Positions 22,833 through 33,782 of a stretch of DNA of 64,000 nt are shown in pieces. The notes below the pieces were generated by a model, which worked only from the letters and a program-made list of their open reading frames with translations, searched no databases and had not been told where the DNA came from. A program made the translations under genes and the position numbers. The stretch comes from Podospora bellae-mahoneyi. Lineage: Eukaryota > Ascomycota > Sordariomycetes > Sordariales > Podosporaceae. Each line of letters opens with the position of its first letter. The stretch's first letter is position 1. The stretch lies in assembly GCF_035222275.1 (NCBI RefSeq), contig NC_085882.1:2487501-2551500 (forward strand). Reading direction: 5' to 3'.

Positions 22833-23430
22833 TCTCAGTTTGTTGTCTCTTAACCGCCATCGTTGTTGCCACCCGAGAAAGAAGCTAACTAGACATGCAG
22901 CAGCATCAAGAGAGGGTTGGAAAGGCCCAATGACGTTTTGGCAAACGGATTCGCGAATGATGGCCACTAGGTAGAGAAGCAACATCTGCCCTATTTCTTC
23001 GTTTGTTCATTCATGGGATGGGGAGTTGGCGAAAACCTATGGGACCACAGGTCATTGCTTTTGTGAGATCTCTTTGCATTCAGAGTCAACTGAATTTCTT
23101 TTGTTTTGATGATTTCTTTGGGAAGCACAGTGTCATGATGTTAAGGGAGGACGGGAGAAATGTGCATATAAATGGAGCATGTGTCGGAATACATAAGGCT
23201 GGCGTTGTTTGGGAAGTGTAAGCATCGATACCCGGTGGAATTTAGCTATCATGTCTTCTAGCAAGATCTCATATTTTTTTTTTCGAGATTGTTGTTGGGA
23301 TACTTTCATGATACCGTCTTGATCACGGTAGGTGGCTCGAAGAAGTTGTTCATTTGTATTCTGATATCCCTATGATGCATGCTCCACATATATACCTTAA
23401 AACCGCGCTCTGCCTTCAACAAATCAGGAA
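22833..23430. other. Intergenic between kinase-like gene and tRNA
   Basis: This is the 3' flank of the kinase-like gene. Nothing coding was seen. A T10 run lies near 23274-23283, about 150 bases before the tRNA. Confidence 0.5.
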
Positions 23431-23502
23431 GGCCTCGTGGCGCAACGGTAGCGCGTTCGACTCCAGATCGAAAGGTTATCCGTTCAAATCGGGTCGGGGT
23501 CA
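23431..23502 (+). tRNA. tRNA-Trp (CCA), intronless
   Basis: The 72 bases fold as a full cloverleaf. The acceptor GGCCTCG pairs with CGGGGTC (with G-U pairs) and the discriminator is A. The D arm is GCGC-AACGGTA-GCGC. The anticodon stem TTCGA/TCGAA encloses the loop CTCCAGA, with anticodon CCA at its centre. The T arm is ATCCG-TTCAAAT-CGGGT. The A box (TGGCGCAACGG) and B box (GTTCAAATC) needed by RNA polymerase III are intact. There is no intron after the anticodon, and no CCA is encoded. Confidence 0.95.
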
Positions 23503-24177
23503 ATCCAAAGATGATGGAGAGCCCCCCCCTGTTAACTCAGGGGGCACGCACTCTGGATTTGATGTTTTTTTATGCCTCTTTCAGGCCCTTCGAGGCCTAA
23601 ATGTAGGTCTTTTGTCAAGTTTCTGAACGGCGGTATCCTGAATTTTTGGACACCTGGGAGGAGAGTGGATATTTTGGAGATGGAGTTGATGTTCAAAGAT
23701 GGCTGTGTTTTTAAGGGGAGATGGAGCCCAGGGTTAGGGTCTCAAAGTGCAGGTTCCGGTTGCCAGCAGGTGGCAGGGGTTCGCTTGTGAGCTCATGGCG
23801 ACCATGGATCTTGCGCCGCGCGGATCGTGTCCACAGCGCTATTCGTCCCCAGATTCGGCCATTGAAAGAGAACACAACCACCGTTCGAACCCTCGACACC
23901 CACTTGGCGCCGCAAGATGCTGGTGCCCATCAGCAATGCTGGTGAATCGAGCGGTTTTAACGATCCAGCATAATAGACAATCTCCTCTCCTTGGTCAGCA
24001 GCAAGCATAGTAGCCTCTGTCTCTCTCTCTGCCTCTCTTCCCCTCTCTTCCAACGCAAGACAAGACGGTACCCCCGACGACTTCCGAACGAACAATTCAT
24101 AGACAAGACAAGACGGCCCGTACACTCCCTCGAACTCCTCCAATATCCCGAACGTTCCCGTAAAACACGAACAAGAA
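23503..24177. other. Intergenic between tRNA and rgp1
   Basis: The nearest strong polymerase III stop is a T7 run at 23565-23571, about 62 bases past the tRNA; shorter runs are absent before it. The remaining sequence is probably the promoter and leader of the Rgp1-like gene and includes a CT-rich tract around 24014-24050. Confidence 0.5.
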
Positions 24178-27161
24178 ATGTCGCCCGACGGCCCCAACAG
24201 CAGTAGCAACAACAACAGCAGCAGCAGTAATATCCGAGTCTTTGTGCGCTGGCACGAGCAGGTCGTCTTCGCTGGCGAGGAGGTGAAGTGCACCATCACG
24301 TTCAAAAACGTCGCCCGTCCACCAGGCAGCAACAACTGCAACGGCAGCAGCAACAACCATGTCTCAACACCGCCGAGTAGTCTGAAGCCCTTTTCGCAGC
24401 GGGAGCGGCTGCGCCAACCTTCCCCTTTACACCCCGGCGCATCATCATCATCGGGTGGGAGGTCGAAGCACAGTTCTAGCAGCAGTCTCGCGCCGCCGTC
24501 GGCTGCTGCTGCCGGGGGCAGGGGCCATCACAGGTCGAGTCTCTCGCTTTCCGTCCCGTCTGCGGCTTCCCGAGCGAGGGCGGGTTCGATTCAGAGTCCG
24601 ACTCCGTGGACGCCCGCGACGCCGAACTCACCTGCGCTTTCGGCGAGGGGTGGTGTTGGTGGTGGTAATGGTGGAGGCGTGTCATCGCCGTCTGGATCGG
24701 GGACGCAGAGGAATGGGCATGGGCATAAGCGGTCTGTGTCGATTGTTTCGATTGGGTCGTCGGTGAGCACGATTGGGGGTGGTGGGGATGATGGGCAGAG
24801 TGTTGCTGGCTCTGCGAGCTCTAAGCGGTCGGGGAGAGGTCATACTAGAGCTTCGAGTCTCCAGATTCTGCCGAGGGGTGGGTTGTTTAATGGGCCGCGG
24901 TCTGGTGAGTTTTTTGGTGATTTTGAGGAGAGGGTAAGGGTAGGGGACTGATTATTGGATGTGTAGCAACTACGCCGAGACTTACAGCTTCGCAATCTTC
25001 GCCTTTATTTCACGCGTCATACCCACCCGAACGAAGCATGAATGGGCGGCGCTCGGGTGGCTCAACTGCACCTGGGACACCGAGTGTCGGAGGTTCGAAG
25101 ATTTCGCCCACGTCCGAGCCGCCGAATCCGCTGGCAGAGTTTAGGTTCCCTGCGGCAGCTTCATCGGCTGCGCCGATAACACCTGGGATGCCGCCAACGC
25201 CGGGCCCGGGACGCTCAGAGGATGACTTGCTTAGCCCGAGTGGAGCGACGGCTGGGTTCCTGAACAATCTGCCTATACGTCAGCGAGACCAGGTTCCGAC
25301 GATTAACGAACACGGCGCCACGCTGCCGGCAAGGGTTTTGTCGACTACGAGTATAGCGGGAACACCCAGAAGCAGTGGCGAGTTTTATTCGATGAGTAAC
25401 AACTCATCCGAGACGTTGGCCTCCGAGTATGTGCTACATCAGCCGCTTAGGACGCAGCCGCGCCCGCTCCATAGCAGGAGGACGTCAAATCTGGTGCCTA
25501 CTGCGGTGAGGCCGCCGGAATCTCTGATGATGGGGTATGCGCAGGTGCAAGGGTCATTTACGCTAGATGGATCGCTCGTGAATCTCACGCCGTTTGAAGC
25601 GGTGAAGCGAAAGGCGGTAGTTGGTGGGCACGGGGGTGGTGTTATTGGGTTGGAAACAAACACCAAGCGGGACAGCGGTCTGCTGAGGAGCTTTGGATGG
25701 GGGAGTATCACCAGCTCGATTGGAGAACTGCTAGGCGGCGGCGAGCTCAGCACGATTAAGGAAATGCGAGGGCTCGCGGGCTCCAAGGCGGTGCCCCTTT
25801 TGTCAACACCACAGTCAATCCTGTTTGTTGATTTACAGCTGGGACCCGGGGAGAGCATGGCTTATGAGTACACGTTCAAGCTCCCCAAGGGATTGCCACC
25901 AACTCACCGAGGGAAAGCCATGAAAATCTCCTACAGCGTGGTGATTGGAACCCAACGGCCTGGAGGTGCGAAAGAGCAACAAGTCAAATCAGTCGACATC
26001 CCATTCCGCGTCCTAGGGAGTGTGAACAGCCACGGCGAGATTCTGGGGCACGACCTCATGTCTCCGTATATCATCCTGCGAGACCAGGCGGTCGTAAAAC
26101 CGGCCAGCAAGGAGTCGTCATCCTCTTCTCAGCTGATGGTCTCCAAACCAAAACCCTCACCCCCCACAACAGGTCCAGCATCAACCATGGCCTCGTTTTT
26201 GTCCTACGTGGACGAGCTGCTCACCAAATCCCACGATAACCCCACTGCCGGGCTGTTATCCCCAACAGCGATGCCCACCTCGCGGCGTCCATCGACGTAC
26301 TCGATGTCGGACGCCGGTTTCGGCGGGCTTCCACCCCCGACAGCGAAAGAAGCCATCGACCTTGCCATCCTCCGCTCCAACCTGACCACCTCCCCGGGCC
26401 AACAGTCGACCAACCGGTTCGAGATTGCGCGCAACGGCCGCCGCGTGGGGGTGGTCATGCTTGCCCGACCGGCCTACCGGTTGGGAGAGATTGTGACGCT
26501 GGTGATTGATTTTAGTAATGCAGAGATACCCTGCTACGCGGTCCACGCGGCGCTGGAGACGTCGGAGAAGATTCTCGATCCGGGGCTCGCGCTGAGGAGC
26601 GAGGCGAGTGTTTATAGAGTGACAAGAAAGGTGTGGGTGAGCCAGAGCGAGGCAGCCATGTACGGACGGAGGGTGGTGTTTCAGCCGACGATACCGGTGA
26701 GTGCGACGCCGGAGTTTGAGACGACGGGGATTGGGCTGGGGTGGAGGGTTAGGTTGGAGTTTGTGGTGCCTGTTGATTTGGAGCCGCAGCTTGGCAGCAA
26801 CAACAACAACCGGCAGCAGGAACAGCAGAAGGGGGGGTTGGGGGATGTGGAAGAGGAGGAGGAGGAGGAGGAGGAAGGGGAAGGGGATAGGTTGAGAGGG
26901 AGAGGAGAGGAAGGGGTGGGATTGGGGTTGAGCGGGGTGAATACTGGTGGGAATGGAGGGCAGGTGGTGAAGAGTAAGGGGCATCCGTTGCTCGAGGAGA
27001 TTAGCAGGGACGATAGAGGGGGTTTGGTGATGGTGGCGGTGGAGAATTTGACGTGTGAGAGCTTTGAGGTGGCGGTGCCGTTGAGGGTATATGGGGCTGT
27101 TTGTAATGGGTTGGAGAGGTTGGAGAGGGATGAGGCGTTGGAGGAGGGGTTGGTTGTTTAG
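24178..27161 (+). CDS. Rgp1-family protein, partner of Ric1 in the Ypt6/Rab6 exchange factor
   Basis: Exons 24178-24904 and 24967-27161 join in phase (GTGAGT...TGTAG, 62 bp) to give 973 residues. A first arrestin-like strand region (IRVFVRWHEQVVFAGEEVKCTITFKN split across the start) is followed by a long low-complexity Ser/Gly/Pro insert. After the splice site comes the SPLFHASYPP segment common in fungal members, then GYAQVQGSFTLDGSLV, LGPGESMAYEYTFKLP and the C-terminal Rgp1 block (GVVMLARPAYRLGE, VIDFSNAEIPCYAVHAALE, ISVSATPEFETTGIGLGWRVRLEF-type strands). A poly-Glu run lies at about residues 870-880. Rgp1 with Ric1 activates the Golgi GTPase Ypt6 in retrograde traffic. Together with the TMEM115-like gene it is a second Golgi-trafficking function in the window, without evidence that they are linked. 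Confidence 0.88.
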
Positions 27162-27849
27162 ATGGGGGAAGGGGGGGGGGGTTGTATATATTTATCGGTG
27201 CATGAATTGAGTATTGAATGGTCAAAGCAGTCCTATCACCCAGCGAGTTTGTGCTATGTATCATTCACGGCACGATCTAAGAGCGTTTCCAAAGTCATTG
27301 ATTGAACTTGTTGCATATTTCCCACCCACCCCCAACTAATCTTTCCTCCTGCAGAAACACAAAACAGCCACCCATTTGATACGTGTCTCTCTCTCTTTCT
27401 CTGCACTACATACAAATATCGCGATCACCCAGGACATCTTGTACAAGAAGCCAACACACATCGTGCAACACCTTAGTCCTGTACTTCCTATACAAAGATG
27501 CCAAGACCATATACAACCAGCTTATACTCCAGACAAGAAATCATATCCTCATAATTTTGACTTCCTTAATCCTCCGGGAGAAGAGGGGTAAGATATCGAC
27601 AAGCCCTGTCCACCTCGTTTGAGGACAGGATCCAGAAAACAAAAGGAGAGACGAGAAAAGATTAAACGCCATCTTAATGCATGCAAAAAAAAAAAAAAAA
27701 AAAAAAAAAAGGGAGGGGGGGGTTCGGTTGTGTGTGTCCAGCAGGCAAAATCCAAACAAGAAAAAACCTCCCTGCCAAAATGATCTATGCCCCTTTCCTG
27801 TTTCCGACCAAAAAAAAACCAAAAAAATAAACCAACGAGATATTTATCA
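27162..27849. other. Convergent 3' intergenic region
   Basis: These bases separate the 3' ends of the Rgp1-like and ADAM-like genes. Apart from a 26-base A run at 27685-27710 and short C/T repeats, nothing is seen. Both polyadenylation regions are expected here. Confidence 0.6.
27685..27710. repeat. A26 homopolymer followed by a G-rich run
   Basis: Twenty-six consecutive A bases are followed directly by GGGAGGGGGGGG. On the minus strand this is T26 downstream of the ADAM-like stop codon, well placed for the 3' untranslated region. Such a tract is prone to length error in sequencing. Confidence 0.9.
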
Positions 27850-30249
27850 TTAGGCATAACGATACGGCGTCGAGCGCATTGGCTCCCATCCTTGCTGCTG
27901 TGGTTGGTGATACCCTTGCTGCCCCGGTGCTGGTCCACGCATGGCGGGCATTCCGTTGCCGTAGGGGTATGGTGGCGGTACCGGCTTGGGAATCTTGCGC
28001 TGGCTTCTGCTCGACTTCCGGCAGCAGCTGAACAGGCAGCTGCAGACGGCCATGAGGAAGAGAAGACCGACAACGATAACCACCGGGATGAAGATTGGCT
28101 TGTTGTCGTTGATCCAGTCGAGAACCTGCTTGCCGAGCTGTGTACCCTGGCAGTTACCGTTGAAGCACTTGCCACCACCTTCGCAGGGGGTCCCGTCGAG
28201 GAAGTACTGTCGCATGGAAAAGCAAGTGTTGGGCCCAAACTCGGGGGACTGGCAAGACAAGGTGCAGCCGCTGCTCGAGCATGAGTAGGTATCGTTGTTT
28301 GTGGTCAAACGGCCCATCATCGTCTTGCACTGAAGGTCGCGGGATGTGCAGCGGCCAGAAGCACACTGCAGGCCAGCGCCAGGTTCACCGCAGCTATCTC
28401 CGTCTGGACGGCTCTCATCAGCTGGGCAAGCAGCTGCTGTCCCTGAACACCTCTCCTCAGGATCGCAAGGACCGGTGCTGGCACGGCAGACGCTCCCTTG
28501 GGCCGCGAAACGACATTGGCCAGTACAGCATTCATCGTTGGAGAAATCACACTGGCTGCCCGTGGTGAACTTGCAAGTCTTGGGGTCGCAGCATGGGTTG
28601 CCCGCGCAGGACTGCTCCCCGCCGCAGTCGCAGTCCTCGCCAGCTTCAACAATGCCGTTTCCACACTGCTGGCCAGTGATGGTGATGAGATTCCTGTTGC
28701 TGACGAGACAGCTGGCTCGCTGGGAGCTACGCCCGAGGAAGCTGCAGATGTTGCCTACACTGCAGGGTGAAAACTGCGTGATGCCGCTGCCTGTCGAAGG
28801 GTTCATGATAAAGTTGGCCTGTGCATCGCAAGACTGGCTCGACAGTGGGCAGCACTGTGACTGCTTGTCTTCGCCGCGGGAACATGAACCCTGTCCGCAG
28901 TCATGAACAGCTCCAAAGGTGTGTCCAGTCTCGTGGGCAAAGACAAGCCATTCGGTGGATGTCCGTACAACGACATTGGCAGCAGCCGTGGTCTCGTTCC
29001 CCTGTTGCGTGGCTCCACGCTGGCAGACAGCACCCAACCAAGCCAGGCCAACGGCATTATCAGTCCCGCAGCTCGTCAACAGCGTCCAGTAAGCATTGCC
29101 ATCCCCTTCCCATCGGCCGCGCCACTCTGAGAACTGGCTCAGACGCTGAGTAATAGTAATGCTGTCGCTGCAGGGCGTGTTCCAGGGCGCGGTTGGGGGG
29201 GGTGTGCCTGGGCACTGAGCATCGCTGATGGTCAAGTTCTGAATACCCAACGAGATGTTGAATGTTCTCTCATACAACTCCGAGGCCGAGTTCACGATAT
29301 CGATGATGTTGGCTCGCACTTCCTCCTTGTTCCTAAACTTGGAAGTGTAACCGCAGTCGGTGGCGATACCGATCAAGGCAACCCTTTTTGTAGTCGGACA
29401 TCCCTGCGTCGAACCAATCGACCCAGCCAAGTTGACACCAGCACCGTTTCCACCGATCTGATCCTGCCGCCCAAACAGAGCCCGAGGGTTGATAGATGCG
29501 CCTTCCGTCAGAGGCTGGTTAAAGGCCCGATACACAAGGCTGTTGGAACCCTGGTTGGAAAGAAGGTCATCAGAGGCGCAGGTTTCCATGCTGCCCAGAT
29601 CACGCTTGAGATCGACATGGCCAGGCTCGGGGCTGAGATCAGTGTCACGCCAAACAACCATGTAGTCGTCATCCTCCTCGTCGACTTCGGGGTCGCCCTC
29701 GATCGCGAGCGCTCGATACGAACTGGCAGTCTTGACATGATGGTGGTTTCCTAAAATGGTGAATACGCCCGTGAAGATGGGATTTTTCCCATCGCGGATC
29801 AAGCTGATTCGAGCCCAGCCCACATGCTTCCATTCGGTCGAGCCGTCCTCCTTGACCCAACTCTCTCCCTTGAACACACGGATCGCTCGCCTGTCGAGCG
29901 GTTCGACCTTGGTGATTGTACCATCGACACCGACATGTTGGATCGCTGCGTCATCACTGAAGAGATCTGTGTTTGGGTCCAATGAGAGACGGACAATTTG
30001 ATGCTTGCTGTGAAGGTGGAATGTGACGTCGAATGAGGTATGGGCGTGCACCCGATGAGATGGTGTTTGGATGTTGATGTCCTCAATGCGCGTTACATAG
30101 GACAGCGATCTTCGTTGTACAGAGTGCGCTTGGGTGCTGTGTTAGCTAATGGCGCCTTTTGGTTTGTAGCAATCGAGCATACCTATCGCATTTTGGAACA
30201 GTAGACCTGCAGCTGTGAGGGCGGCCGCGAAGGCCTTGGTAAGAAGCAT
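27850..30249 (-). CDS. Fungal ADAM-type zinc metalloprotease with disintegrin domain
   Basis: Exons 30183-30249 and 27850-30128 (54-bp intron, GTATGC...CCAAG) give 781 residues. Exon 1 encodes a signal peptide (MLLTKAFAAALTAAGLLF). A prodomain of ~230 residues precedes the reprolysin-like catalytic domain, with the zinc site HETGHTFGAVHDC at about residue 421 (three His ligands and catalytic Glu present) and a downstream Met-turn candidate FIMNPS. A cysteine-rich disintegrin domain follows (CGNGIVEAGEDCDCG to PCDPEERCSGTAAACP, about 511-600). Then come a second Cys-rich region, one membrane helix (FIPVVIVVGLLFLMAVCSCLF, about 702-722) and a Pro/Gln-rich cytosolic tail. This is the type I ADAM architecture, expected to shed surface proteins. 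All catalytic residues are intact, so it is probably active; substrates are unknown. Confidence 0.92.
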
Positions 30250-31864
30250 AATTCAATTAGTCGTATTTGCGTTCCCTATGTATGCTGCCTGCCCATAAAC
30301 GAATGAGTGCTATTAGGAGTGAAAGGATAGACCAGAGTGTCTAGCTGTCGGCCGTAGAGAATGTTGCGGAGGTCCTTCTATAAGTCCTCTGCCGCATTCA
30401 AGAGTGGAGGCGAATCGATGGACTCGCAAGCAAGGAGGGAGAGGAAGGAACAAAGCAGGCGAACGGGAAGTCTTTTGTTGGTTGGAAAGAGAGAGAGAAT
30501 GATGGGAACCAGTGGCAGTGCACCGTATTTTGTCAGATGGGTGTAGCGAGCGGCTTGGTGAGTGGCCAGGAGACAGCGGACAACAAGAACTCCCGCCCAG
30601 CAAACGACAAGCCTTGGACAACTCCCCAGCGCTTCGCTGCACCGTGCGAACATGACAGCTCTCTCCAGGGGGTCCTTGCCAGTGAGGCAGGCGCCTGGGG
30701 CTGTCTGTCAGCAGCTTGGAACGGCATCCTCCTCAAACCCCCTCAGACGGATATGCGCAAGCCTTATTCCAGCCCACCCAGCCCCGACAGTGTTGTCGAC
30801 CTCACTGCTTTTCTCTCTTCTATCACGATGTCTACCTTCTTCTGCATAGCTCAACACTGTGCCCAGCCTCCAAGAAAGCAAGATAGCTACGCCATGGTCC
30901 CTTGGCTACACTACGTAACCCAAGCGGCCGTTGCGAATGATCCCTTGTGTCGGTTTCAGAAGCGCACTCAAACAGACCCCGGGATGGCCTCTGCCCCTGG
31001 CCACCCCCCTAGCCTCGACCAAAAGCGAGCAGGTGCCATCCACCCTAGAGTAGCGTCAGCTTTAAATTGGTGGAGTCGCCAGTTTCTGTCCATCTCGTTT
31101 GGGAATTAGCCTTTTGATGTCGATCTGTTTTTGCAACATGTCGGACGAAGCTGCTTTGCGGGTTGCGGGGTGACAACCTTCGATCTGTGCAGACAACCAT
31201 CAAGATGCCCACCAGCCTTGCTCGGTGTTGACCTCGGATCAGTTCTGCGTACGGACAACAGTGAGCACCAGCCCCGCCGCTCAACTCCCCGCTTCCTGCT
31301 GAGCAATCCTCTGCAAATATCTCGCACTGTGCTGCGCAGCTCTGAAAGTTGTTTACGGCGCCACCCGAAGGTCACCACCGCAACCAGCCTGTGGAATATA
31401 GATCACTTGAGATCGGAATATACAAATTAGGCGGCGGTCAACGGGTGTCGGTGCTGGATATATTCCTGGAAACCCCCGGCAATTTTTCAGTCGCGCGATA
31501 CACAACACACCACTTGAAAATATCTTTTTCAACCTTCACAAATCAGTTTCTGATTCCCTTTTTGCAGAACTCCGAGATACCCGGAACTGTCAAATGCCAA
31601 GGGAGACAGCGGGCTTGGACCATGTCATTGCATACGCGTCCATAGCTGCTTTCACACGGCAGCATCGGATTTAAGCCTTTATGCGACCTGATCTCCAACA
31701 TAGCCATCAAGATTTCAGAGATCGGACTTTGGCAGAAATGCCAAGTGCCACCAATGAAAGAAAGATCGAGATAACCGTTCGACACAAGATCCAAACATCC
31801 AGCTAGTATTAAAATGCCGTTTGTCCAACGATGGCAGCAAAGAGAGCACCAACAACCAGGTTTG

Positions 31865-31900
<36 letters not shown>
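31865..31900. repeat. (ACA)12 microsatellite
   Basis: Twelve uninterrupted ACA/CAA triplets lie in intergenic DNA. It resembles the AAC tract before the inositol transporter, and nothing suggests it is translated. Confidence 0.9.
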
Positions 31901-32533
31901 GATGAAAATATCGTCCCGTCTGATGCATATGCAGGCCCAATATCTGCGAGCTTCTGTTTTTGGCCCTCCCGGTCCAACCTGTCATCTGCGCCTCTGTTAC
32001 CTCGGGGTAAGGTGTCTCCCCGCATTGCTTATACATCTTGACCTATCAAGACGACCATATCCACTACAGGATGACGATTTTTTGATACTGTCTTCGGGTC
32101 TCCATGGCCAGGAGGCCTCAGAAGTGGCATGTGGGCCGAGTTATCCGGCTTGTTGATTCTAAAGTCGCTACTGTTGTCAGACGAAAATATGGTAGACAGT
32201 GACGGATATCAGACAGGTTGTGCAAGGTTCGCCTTTTCTGCCCCCAGGAAGGAAGTCAGATATACTCCCTCCAAGATTCCACATGCGTATAATCTTTCAG
32301 ATCTGCAAGTGACATTCCTCTCTCATCTTCAAATGCTGGATGATGCACATACAGCACCACGCCTCTTGAGCACATATACGTTGTATCCTTATGGCAGAAG
32401 CACATGATGATCTTAGTAAGGCCTACATCTCAAGCCCTAAGGGATCGAGGTTTCTTGCATTCTTGGTGACAGGCACCCTGCCCACAGAATAGTTGACACA
32501 GCAAAATTAAGTTGGCCCATACAATGTTGTAAA

Positions 32534-32622
32534 CCATGCCTCGAAAGTAAATCAATAGGCCTTTTAATTATCTTCAGAGGCCTATTAATCATATTGAAAG
32601 CCTAGCGACTATCCTGCAAGGT
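32534..32622 (+). repeat. Dispersed 21-bp-unit repeat element, copy 1
   Basis: After CCATGCCTCGAAAGT come about three units of 20-21 bp, each beginning GCCT (positions near 32559, 32580 and 32600). The consensus is close to GCCTTTTAATTATCTTSAAG. Read from the ATG at 32536 the units would be heptapeptides (RPFNYLQ, RPINHIE, SLATILQ), but a TAA at the fifth codon breaks this frame. The same ATG CCT CGA AAG lead and unit type recur at 54664-54846. It is either a decayed peptide gene or a non-coding repeat family. Confidence 0.6.
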
Positions 32623-33782
32623 GTAGTTCGCAATATAACACGGGCTGTCATATTTGTGTGTGTCAAATATCTTGTGGGCAGGGTGCTGTTCTCCCGGGCT
32701 TCTCAACCGTTATCGAGTCAAGGCGAAAGACAGATAGACTGTGAGGGTAGAATACACAGACAGACATGCACCTCACCTATATATGCTTGTGCTCTGTCAC
32801 CCCCGAACGACGTCTTACAAATCTCTCTGACCTCAGCGCCCCCACTGAAAATTCTTACAGTCCAAGAGGGTCGATGCATCAGCTCAATATCAGACCGAAA
32901 GACTATATAAACACATTTGTAGTGTGCCTAATTTGTCGAATGGAGGTGAATCAATAACATGAAACATACATCTATTACAAGGTTTTCCATCAACACCTGC
33001 TTCCCCCAACATGGCCCAGCGATCTATCACCTTGACTCGCAACAGTCTTCCGCAATCTCAGCTCGTCTTTGATTATCGATAACAATTGTTGAGTTCATGA
33101 AATACTGAGTATGTGTGTAGGTAGGCTTTGGTTCAGCACAAATTACATCTCTCGTTTAGCTGGAATAAATAGGATGAGGGACAGCCGTGCTCAAGGCCCG
33201 AAGTGGTGATGATGGTTGTATGTTGATGAGAAGAAGTAGAACTCCGAATCCCTTTGTTGTGATGTAGAGTTAAGTGCTATACCATGGCGGGCTGCTGCCA
33301 ACAGCGATCAATAAAAGTTCACAACACCAAAGGCAACCGAGCAACCTCAAATACTTTAACTGTTTTTGTATTTCTTGCTGCTATAGCAAATCAATAGACA
33401 GAGACGGAAAATCCCAATCTCCCAGTAGGAACATCCACCCTCCATATCTCATCTTTAAGACATCGATGATAATCCAAAAAAAAAAAAGGAAACCAAACGT
33501 CCAAAGATCCATTTACAACAAAACAGAACTCGCAACGCGTTCCACGCTTTCTCCCAGACTAGAAACAAAAACAAAAAATGACTCTCAAAGCAAGTAAATG
33601 CCCGACTCCCAAAACCAAAAATTAACTTGCACGCCCAAGTTATTTTCTGCCATGCCTCGTTTGATCCATCCAGGGGACGCCGTTCCTTCAAACCCAGCCC
33701 AAGTCGGTCGTATAGTGGTATATATAATCTCCCATCCCGATCATCCCTCTTCCCTACTCGCACACAACATGCTCACAAACGC

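Larger units (their letters stand above)
30250..33782. other. Intergenic, about 3.5 kb, no conventional gene
   Basis: The left part is the promoter of the ADAM-like gene and the right end the 3' flank of acetyl-CoA synthetase. It holds an ACA triplet tract (31865-31900) and one copy of a dispersed 21-bp-unit repeat (32534-32622). No protein family was recognised in either strand. Confidence 0.55.

Noticed and set aside
23570-23640. GCCTCTTTCAGGCCC words after the tRNA, resembling the 21-bp repeat
   Set aside because: Only two CCT words with wrong spacing and no ATG CCT CGA AAG lead.
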